From JAFDZV01 sp966128725 (GTDB lineage Bacteria > Bacteroidota > Ignavibacteria > OLB7), in assembly GCA_966128725.1 (NCBI GenBank), contig CBHYLN010000126.1:1-15732 (forward strand): a stretch of DNA of 15,732 bases, given 5' to 3'. This document shows, in pieces, positions 7,336 through 13,073 of the stretch. Both the position numbers and the translations under genes were made by a program. How positions within the stretch are numbered: position 1 is the stretch's first letter; the number at the start of each line of letters is the position of its first letter. The notes below the pieces were generated by a model, which saw only the letters and a list, made by a program, of their open reading frames with translations, was not told the DNA's origin and searched no databases.

Positions 7336-7680
7336 ATGGCGGATTCCGAAATGCCTGCAGGCAATGCCGAGCAGGCCGACGGCGGTGACGGCCGTGCCCA
7401 TGCGCATCAGCAAACCGCGGTGCTTGCCAACATTTCGCTTGGCAACGTCATTGCGAACATCAATCTCGCGCAACAAAATGCGGTGGCCAATCAACAGGCA
7501 ATGAACCAGGTTGGTGCGACCGTCACCGGCAAGGTCGTGAATGCTGTTTTGAACATTGGTCCGTTGGAGGCAAGGTCGGCGCAGGATGTCCTGAGCAACA
7601 ACGAACTGGCGCAGACCATTGCCGATCTGAAAGCCGCGCTCGAATCATTTTCTCATTCCACCGGCAGTGGTGGCCAATAG
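7336..7680 (+). CDS. Small Ala/Gln/Asn-rich protein, RebB-like (uncertain), paralogue 1
   Basis: A 114-residue protein I cannot assign firmly. It has no signal peptide or membrane segment. An acidic, Gly-rich N-terminus (1-27) precedes a helical-looking core (about 28-105): LGNVIANINLAQQNAVANQQAMNQ, then GKVVNAVLNIGPLEARSA, then a Leu-rich helix, and a Ser/Gly tail. Residues 44-77 are identical at 19 of 34 positions, by hand count, to 61-94 of the next protein, so the two arose by duplication. The LGN...NAVANQQ-MN...T pattern resembles my memory of the RebB ('killing trait', R-body) family, whose members are short and often occur as clustered paralogues. This is only a suggestion, since the usual RebB N-terminal VNSQITDAV-type segment is missing. 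The first gene of an apparent two-gene unit. Confidence 0.8.
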   Translation: MADSEMPAGNAEQADGGDGRAHAHQQTAVLANISLGNVIANINLAQQNAVANQQAMNQVGATVTGKVVNAVLNIGPLEARSAQDVLSNNELAQTIADLKAALESFSHSTGSGGQ

Positions 7681-7764
7681 CGGGTTGGCACACGGCGTTT
7701 GGCGCATCGAAGCACCTCGCGTACGTGTGCTACTGTACCATCGATCCACTAAACCGAGTGAGCA

Positions 7765-8130
7765 ATGGCAAAGAATACGGACGTGAAGGCCACACCTTCC
7801 GCGAATATGCCGGCGGATGGTTCGGTGCCGGCAAGCCCTTCAAGCAATACCGTGCCGGCGATGCCGATACCAACCACGCCGCAGCCGTCAGCAGAGGACT
7901 TGTTGCACCAGATGGACGTGGCGGGACGCATTTTCAACGAAGGGCTGGCGCAGCAGAACGCGCTGGCACACCAGCAGGCAATGAATCATCTCCGCCTTGC
8001 CGCGGTTGGCAAATGCGCGCAGTTGATTTTGAATATCGATCCCTTGAGCCCGAATGCGTCGGAGCTGCTGAAGCAATACAAGGAGCTGATCGATCTGTTC
8101 ATGGAGAAGTTCGATCCGGCACGAAGCTGA
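7765..8130 (+). CDS. Small Gln/Ala-rich protein, RebB-like (uncertain), paralogue 2
   Basis: A 121-residue protein of unknown function, 84 bp behind its paralogue on the same strand and followed by a strong terminator, so the two probably share a transcript. Residues 1-43 are a Pro/Ser/Thr-rich, likely disordered leader (ASPSSNTVPAMPIPTTPQP). The core from about 44 holds the shared motif LAQQNALAHQQAMN (61-74), GK (82-83) and LNIDPL (89-94), then an amphipathic-looking C-terminal helix, LLKQYKELIDLFMEKF (101-116). The N-terminal halves of the two paralogues are unrelated, so only the core is under shared constraint. No signal peptide or membrane helix. The start ATG is preceded by only a weak GAGTGAG. 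Confidence 0.8.
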   Translation: MAKNTDVKATPSANMPADGSVPASPSSNTVPAMPIPTTPQPSAEDLLHQMDVAGRIFNEGLAQQNALAHQQAMNHLRLAAVGKCAQLILNIDPLSPNASELLKQYKELIDLFMEKFDPARS

Positions 8131-8150
8131 TATCGTTGGCCTGTAATGCA

Positions 8151-8180
8151 AAAGCGATCCGTTGCCACACGGATCGCTTT
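8151..8180. terminator. Bidirectional intrinsic terminator
   Basis: AAAGCGATCCG (8151-8161) pairs perfectly with CGGATCGCTTT (8170-8180) around an 8-nt loop. The stem has an A-rich left flank and a T-rich right flank (GTCTTT follows), so it can end transcripts from both sides. It sits between the small-protein pair (+) and the convergent NADH dehydrogenase gene (-). Confidence 0.88.
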
Positions 8181-8222
8181 GTCTTTAGTGCGCGCTGGTT
8201 GGGTTCCGTTGTGGCCGCGATC

Positions 8223-9467
8223 CTAAAACTTGCTGAGGTCACGACCAAACAACGCTGTCATTACCCAGTTGAACAGCACCAGCATCTTGTTCTTCAAGCT
8301 TACGAGGCGGGTCAGGTAGGCCGAGCGCCAGAAGAAGTACGTGGCCAACCCACGCCAGTGGAAACGTGCCTTGGGGATGTCGGCAAGCGCGCGGCGATTG
8401 CCGATGTATGCCAACATGCCCAGATTGTTGAAGATAAAGGGTTTGGCATAGCGTCCGCGAGCGATGTGGTTCAGCGTGCGGGCCAGGTATTTACCCTGCT
8501 GCATTGCAACCTGTGCGGTTTGCGGAAGGTTTGCCCCGATCACCGCAGCACAATCTCCAACGGCCAATATCTCGGGATGCCCGGGCACCTGGAGAAATTC
8601 GTTGGTGACAATGCGGCCCATGCGATCCTTCTCGAACTGAAGTGCCTGTACCAGAGCGCTTGGGCCGTAGCCGGTGGACCACACCACAATCCCGTTCGGA
8701 ATCTGTTCGCCGTTGGCAAGCACCAGGCTGTTTTCCTCAACCCGCGCAACCGGTGTGCCCAGGCGTAAACCGATGCGGTGGCGACGGAAGTGCTTCTCGG
8801 TATAGGCTCGGAGCCCGTTGTCGAACGCGTTCAGCAGCGAAGCGCCGGCTTCGAACAGCGTGATCCGTACATGCTGGTGCAATCCGGGGTAGTGCTTGCG
8901 TAAATCGTCCTCAAGCATGTCGTGAAGCTCGGCGGCGAACTCCACGCCGGTTGGCCCGCCACCCACCACGGCGAAGTGCAACAGGCGATCGCGTTCGGCC
9001 GGATCGATGCCGGGCACGTCGGCAGCCTCAAGGCACGACACGATGCGCTCGCGAATGGCTCGGGCATCGCTAAGCTCCTTCAGAAAGAAGGCGTGTTCCT
9101 TTACGCCAGGGATGCCGAATGTATTGTTCCAGGCCCCGACCCCGATGACCAGAACGTCGTACGGTAGCTGGAATTCGCTTCCCGTTGTATTGCTGCGGCA
9201 GGTAAGCAAGCGGTGTTCGGTATCGATTGCCGTGCAACTTGCCTGCACGAATTCGTCGCCATCGCGTACCCGGCGGATGGGCTCAACGATGCTGCGGAAT
9301 TCGATTGTGCCCGTGGTTGTGCTTGGAAGAAGCGGGGTGAAGACGAAGTGGTTGCGCGGGCTTACTACTGTTACCGCGTAGTGATCGAGATCGATGCGGC
9401 GCAGCAGCGATATCGCTGCAAAACCTGCTCCCAGAATAACCAGCCGTTGGCGTGCCTCGCGTTCCAT
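8223..9467 (-). CDS. ndh: Type II NADH:quinone oxidoreductase (NDH-2)
   Basis: Oxidises NADH and reduces the quinone pool on the cytoplasmic face of the membrane without pumping protons. 414 residues. The N-terminal FAD-binding loop is ILGAGFAAI (11-19). VVSPRNHFVFTPLLPSTTTGTIEFRSI (34-60) is the typical flavin-side segment and resembles yeast Ndi1. The NADH-binding Rossmann motif is VVGGGPTGVEFAAEL (167-181), and LAVGDCAAV (301-309) is the second FAD contact. QTAQVAMQQG (316-325) carries the AQxAxQQ quinone-site motif. The C-terminal YFFWRSAYLTRLVSLKNKMLVLFNWVMTALFGRD (377-410) is the amphipathic membrane anchor. The start ATG at 9467 follows GGAGG (9474-9478) at 6 nt. A longer in-frame start at 9512 lacks support. 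Converges on the small-protein pair and is divergent from the Emo-like gene. Confidence 0.95.
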   Translation of the reverse strand: MEREARQRLVILGAGFAAISLLRRIDLDHYAVTVVSPRNHFVFTPLLPSTTTGTIEFRSIVEPIRRVRDGDEFVQASCTAIDTEHRLLTCRSNTTGSEFQLPYDVLVIGVGAWNNTFGIPGVKEHAFFLKELSDARAIRERIVSCLEAADVPGIDPAERDRLLHFAVVGGGPTGVEFAAELHDMLEDDLRKHYPGLHQHVRITLFEAGASLLNAFDNGLRAYTEKHFRRHRIGLRLGTPVARVEENSLVLANGEQIPNGIVVWSTGYGPSALVQALQFEKDRMGRIVTNEFLQVPGHPEILAVGDCAAVIGANLPQTAQVAMQQGKYLARTLNHIARGRYAKPFIFNNLGMLAYIGNRRALADIPKARFHWRGLATYFFWRSAYLTRLVSLKNKMLVLFNWVMTALFGRDLSKF

Positions 9468-9810
9468 GATCTTCCTCCACACATGTTTCCGTCGTGCGCC
9501 TGTGCGCCACATTGATGCGTCGGTGTACGAGCCGTACCCGAGAAGGTTCGGGAAGCTAATGTAACAGCTTCTCTCAGCAACCTTTCCCTATCACCCTTCC
9601 TGATGTAACTTGGGCGGCCGATGTACGCAAGGCCGGTTTGGCCTGGATTGGTGCGCGGCCCGATGGTTGCCGTTGGGCCGGTGAGCGTTGCCGCCGGTTG
9701 CGTGCAACCAACACCACGGCGTGTTCGGTTTGCCAATTCTGCGAGCCGCCGTGTCATCCCTGCTGTCTCGCGATCGGGATCATCCGTTCGTACAATTCTC
9801 TTCCTGACAC
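9468..9810. other. 343-bp divergent intergenic region
   Basis: Lies between two quinone-reductase genes transcribed away from each other, so it must hold both promoters. Visible structure: GAAGCT (9552-9557) against AGCTTC (9566-9571) around AATGTAAC, and CGGCCC (9656-9661) against GGGCCG (9675-9680). The GGAGG ribosome site of ndh is at 9474-9478. I see no TAnnTTTG element, no RNA gene, and no reading frame with protein-like composition. Confidence 0.5.
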
Positions 9811-11823
9811 ATGAAGCAGATCATATTCTGGGTGCTCTTCATTGCCGCGATGGCTGGTATCGCATGGAACCTGCGGCGCTTGGTGGGCTACCTGCAAGTT
9901 GGCCAGACCGAGAACCGTTTCGGCGATATCGGGCGCCGTATTTCCAACGTGCTTGTTGTTGCCATCGGGCAATCGAAGCTGATGCGCGAACCGTTGGCCG
10001 GCGCCATACATGCGGCCATCTTCTGGGGCTTCCTTGTGCTGCTGGCGGCGGTTATCGAGTCGATGTTGGAAGGGCTGATACCGGGCGCGCATCTCAACTG
10101 GCTGGGGCCGGTATATGCCCTGCTGAGCATCTCGCAGGACGTATTCTGCGTGGCCATCCTTGCCGGCGTGGTCTTTGCGTTCTGGCGTCGGAATGTCACG
10201 CGCGTGAAACGGCTGCAGGGAGATGAAGCGGAGAAACGGGATGCCACGCTGATCCTGGTGCTGATCGGCGTTATCGTTACCTCGCTTCTGTTGATGAACG
10301 CGGCCCGTGTTGGCGCCGGCCACGAGTACTCCAATGCCGTCCGTCCGGTGGGCGCGATTCTACGGTCGTTGATCGGCGGCGGTGCGGCCGCAGGCATCCT
10401 GTTCGAGTCGATGTGGTGGCTGCATATCGTCACCATCCTCGGTTTCATGAACTATCTGCCGTACTCCAAGCACCTGCACGTGATCACCTCGGTGCCCAAC
10501 GTGTACTTCGGAGCGTTGAGCACGGTGAACAAGCTGCAGAAGATCGACTTTGAGAAGGAGGGAATCGAGAAGTTTGGCGTGACCGACATCGAGGACTTCA
10601 CGTGGAAGCAGTTGCTGGATGGCATGACATGCACCCACTGCGGCCGATGCACGTCGGTTTGCCCGGCCAACACCACCGGCAAGGTGCTGGACCCCAAGCA
10701 GATCATTATCCAGACGCATCATCGCACGATGGATCGTGCGCCGCAGCTTGTTGCCGCGCGTGCGACGGAGGGGGCCGAGCTGCCGGCCGATGAGCGGACC
10801 CTGGTTGGCGACTATATCTCGGCCGAGGCCCTGTGGCAGTGTACTACCTGCATGGCCTGCGTGCAGGAGTGCCCGGTGATGATCGAGCACGTTCCGGCGA
10901 TTGTGGACCTTCGCCGCGGCCTGGTGATGATGGAATCGAACTTCCCATCGGAGGTACAGCCGGCATTCAACAACATGGAGAACAACGCAACGCCGTGGGC
11001 GTTCTCCGCCAGCGAGCGAGCCGATTGGCGCGAAGGCACGAATGTGGGAACGATGGAGGAGGCCACCCAGCAGGAGCGCGAGGAGCTCGACGTGTTGTTC
11101 TGGGTAGGATGCGCCGGCAGCTACGATGATCGTTACAAGAAGGTGACGCGTGCCTTCGCCGAGCTGATGGAGATCGCCGGAGTCAAGTTCCGCATTCTCG
11201 GCACCGAGGAGCGCTGCACGGGTGATCCCGCCCGACGTCTTGGTAACGAGTATCTGGCGCAGAGCATGATCCAGATGAACGTGGAGACGTTGAACGCCTA
11301 CGACATCAAGAAGATTGTGACCTCGTGCCCGCACTGCTTCAACACGTTGAAGAACGAATACCCCGACTTCGGTGGCAACTACGAGGTGATCCACCATACG
11401 GCGTATATCGATTCGCTGGTAAAGGATGGGAGGATCAAGGGGATGACACCGATGCAGCACAAGGTGACCTACCATGATAGCTGCTATCTGGGACGTTATA
11501 ACAATACCTACGAGGCTCCCCGGGCGCTTCTCGAGAATGTCCCCGGTCTGGAGATAGTGGAGATGGGGCGCAACAAGAGCCGCGGCATGTGCTGTGGTGC
11601 CGGCGGTGGGCAGATGTTCATGGAGGAAACGCAGGGCAAGCGTGTGAACATCGAACGTACCGAGGAAGCCCTGGCCACCAATGCCGACGTTGTTGCGACG
11701 GCCTGCCCGTTCTGCATGACGATGATGAACGATGGTGTCAAGGCCCTGTCGCCCGATGGTCACGTTGTTGTGCGCGACGTTGCGGAGGTTATGCTCGAGG
11801 CCGTGAAGGGCGCTGCAAACTAA
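9811..11823 (+). CDS. Membrane-bound HdrD/Emo-like iron-sulfur oxidoreductase
   Basis: A 670-residue integral membrane iron-sulfur protein that probably passes electrons between electron-transfer flavoprotein and menaquinone (EtfAB:quinone oxidoreductase, Emo type), as in fatty-acid oxidation. The N-terminal part (1-about 230) has about five hydrophobic helices resembling a NarI-like cytochrome b. His67, His205, His221 and His223 are possible heme ligands. Two 4Fe-4S motifs follow: C274/C277/C280/C284 (CTHCGRCTSVCP) and C344/C347/C350/C354 (CTTCMACVQECP). Two Cys-rich HdrD domains follow: C434, C469 (ERCTGDPARRLGNE) and C506/C509 (SCPHC), then C558, C594-C595 (CCGAGGG) and C632/C635 (CPFC). 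The first domain has a single Cys where the second has CCG, a pattern I associate with this subfamily. No etfAB genes are in view. Older annotations for such proteins include glycolate oxidase FeS subunit. No obvious Shine-Dalgarno precedes the ATG. Confidence 0.88.
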   Translation: MKQIIFWVLFIAAMAGIAWNLRRLVGYLQVGQTENRFGDIGRRISNVLVVAIGQSKLMREPLAGAIHAAIFWGFLVLLAAVIESMLEGLIPGAHLNWLGPVYALLSISQDVFCVAILAGVVFAFWRRNVTRVKRLQGDEAEKRDATLILVLIGVIVTSLLLMNAARVGAGHEYSNAVRPVGAILRSLIGGGAAAGILFESMWWLHIVTILGFMNYLPYSKHLHVITSVPNVYFGALSTVNKLQKIDFEKEGIEKFGVTDIEDFTWKQLLDGMTCTHCGRCTSVCPANTTGKVLDPKQIIIQTHHRTMDRAPQLVAARATEGAELPADERTLVGDYISAEALWQCTTCMACVQECPVMIEHVPAIVDLRRGLVMMESNFPSEVQPAFNNMENNATPWAFSASERADWREGTNVGTMEEATQQEREELDVLFWVGCAGSYDDRYKKVTRAFAELMEIAGVKFRILGTEERCTGDPARRLGNEYLAQSMIQMNVETLNAYDIKKIVTSCPHCFNTLKNEYPDFGGNYEVIHHTAYIDSLVKDGRIKGMTPMQHKVTYHDSCYLGRYNNTYEAPRALLENVPGLEIVEMGRNKSRGMCCGAGGGQMFMEETQGKRVNIERTEEALATNADVVATACPFCMTMMNDGVKALSPDGHVVVRDVAEVMLEAVKGAAN

Positions 11824-11855
11824 CGTGCGGCGAGGTTTGCCCGGATGATAAACCG

Positions 11856-11893
11856 AACAGCCCGCTCGGGGGGATAGGCCTGAGCGGGCTGTT
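11856..11893. terminator. Intrinsic terminator
   Basis: AACAGCCCGCTC (11856-11867) pairs perfectly with GAGCGGGCTGTT (11882-11893) around a 14-nt G-rich loop and is followed by TTGATTTTCG. It lies 32 nt after the Emo-like gene and 24 nt past the end of the convergent lipoprotein gene, so it may serve both. Confidence 0.88.
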
Positions 11894-11917
11894 TTGATTT
11901 TCGTGAGCGTGCCAACG

Positions 11918-12685
11918 TTACGGGAGCGAGTAGCTGGTGAGCGTGCTGGAGTTCCCACCGATAACACCGCTGGGGCCGAACGCCTCAGGCAGAACCGCGT
12001 TGGTGATGCCCTCATCCTTCACGAACATTCCCAGCTTGGGCGCGAACCACAATGTGTCCATCGTAACCGTGCGCCCGCCGCCCAGTGGGCTGTTGAACAC
12101 GGTAACAACGCTGAGCGTCGACTTCCACGTTCCGAGCGTTTCCGAGCCGACACGCAATGAGTCAGTGCCGGCATACTGCGTGATACTGCTTACTTTGAGC
12201 GTGACCGGGATGGGTATCGGCAGGCCAGGTATTGTGAGCACCAGTGCGGTGTCGATGCCCTGGATTGCATGAGCACGCCGGTTGACCAGGCCAAACAACG
12301 CCCAGCGTGCCGGGAAGCTCAGTGCCGGCAGGCCCGGGATCTCGGGGAAGTTCGCGCCCGGATACTCGATTGGCGGCTGCAGGTACGAAACATCGCCGTT
12401 TGTTTCGTAGAAGAGATTGTAGGTTTGCCCATCCTCCTGATACGAGGTGGCGCCGGTTCGGCCTGCAACAGCAACGTTGGTTGCCGTGATAACCCGTGTG
12501 AAGTAGTTCTCCGAGATGGGAATGTTAGTGCCCGTGGAGTCCTTCACATAACTCACATACGTGAAGCTGCTGCCAACCGCTGGCTTGGTGACGGTCGGGA
12601 CATCGGGTGGGGCGTTTACGCACCCGCCAAGTAAAACGGCGAATGCGGCGGCCAGGGATATCTGCGTAAGGAATCGGCTGTTCAT
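11918..12685 (-). CDS. Uncharacterised lipoprotein
   Basis: A 255-residue exported lipoprotein of unknown function. A signal peptide with a hydrophobic core (about 8-19) ends in the lipobox LLGGC, with Cys22 as the lipidated residue. The mature protein starts with a Pro/Thr/Val-rich linker and then looks beta-rich. DTLWFAPKLGMFVKDEG (210-226) resembles the '(Y/F)AP-x-(V/L)GM-V' segment seen near the end of many periplasmic or outer-membrane lipoproteins of this group, but I cannot name the family. IPGLPALSFP and IPGLPIPIP are Pro-rich loops. The ATG at 12685 is preferred over a GTG two codons earlier because GGTGATT directly before it aligns with the 16S rRNA tail at proper spacing. Divergent from the large secreted protein, with a 388-bp gap between them. 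Confidence 0.85.
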   Translation of the reverse strand: MNSRFLTQISLAAAFAVLLGGCVNAPPDVPTVTKPAVGSSFTYVSYVKDSTGTNIPISENYFTRVITATNVAVAGRTGATSYQEDGQTYNLFYETNGDVSYLQPPIEYPGANFPEIPGLPALSFPARWALFGLVNRRAHAIQGIDTALVLTIPGLPIPIPVTLKVSSITQYAGTDSLRVGSETLGTWKSTLSVVTVFNSPLGGGRTVTMDTLWFAPKLGMFVKDEGITNAVLPEAFGPSGVIGGNSSTLTSYSLP

Positions 12686-12837
12686 AATCACCTGCTTCTT
12701 TTTCTGTCGGGCTGAACCCGGCCATCGGAATCGTGCTTGGCCAGACGTTGCAATGTAACCCGATTCGGGATACGCTGCCGTTTAACATCAGCGGTATCAG
12801 TACCTGCAATACACGTTCCGCAAGCCCGGGTTGCATT

Positions 12838-12855
12838 CGGTGCGGCAACGCACCG
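12838..12855. repeat. Hairpin with GCAA tetraloop
   Basis: CGGTGCG (12838-12844) and CGCACCG (12849-12855) are exact reverse complements around GCAA. As RNA this would be a 7-bp stem closed by a GNRA tetraloop, a very stable and structurally informative loop class. No T-run follows, so it is not a typical terminator. Confidence 0.55.
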
Positions 12856-12857
12856 AT

Positions 12858-12873
12858 ATGACAGCGCTGTCAT
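12858..12873. repeat. 16-bp perfect palindrome, operator-like
   Basis: ATGACAGCGCTGTCAT is fully palindromic and begins 2 nt after the neighbouring GCAA hairpin. It lies about 170 bp from the lipoprotein start and about 200 bp from the exported-protein start. The two-fold symmetry fits a binding site for a dimeric regulator serving one or both divergent genes. Confidence 0.5.
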
Positions 12874-13073
12874 GCGGATTGTGACGCTTCGGTTTTGGGC
12901 ATCGTCGCACTCGTGGTCTCGTAGCAGCAGTCCGTGCGAGGCATTCTTCTCCCCCCGGTAATCGACACGCCCGCACTACGCAACGTCACGCTTCCTGGTT
13001 GCATCGTGGTTCCGGCATCGTGCAACCACGGTCGATGGCGTGGCCGATCATCAACCCAAAAACGTCGATCGAT

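Larger units (their letters stand above)
12686..13073. other. 388-bp gene-free divergent region
   Basis: It separates the lipoprotein (-) and the large exported protein (+) and should carry both promoters. It holds two adjacent inverted repeats at 12838-12873, described separately. I found no TAnnTTTG element on either strand and no frame with convincing protein character. Confidence 0.6.

Noticed and set aside
7725..8768. 347-codon open frame on the + strand over the second small gene and the ndh gene end
   Set aside because: It overlaps both supported genes and the bidirectional terminator, and ndh motifs are clear on the - strand.
10360..12015. 551-codon open frame antisense to the iron-sulfur gene
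   Set aside because: The sense frame carries all expected Cys motifs. The antisense protein is His/Arg/Leu-rich without domains and crosses the terminator at 11856-11893.
12999..13073. Upstream start for the large exported protein
   Set aside because: It would place 25 residues before a clear signal peptide that begins at the ATG at 13074.
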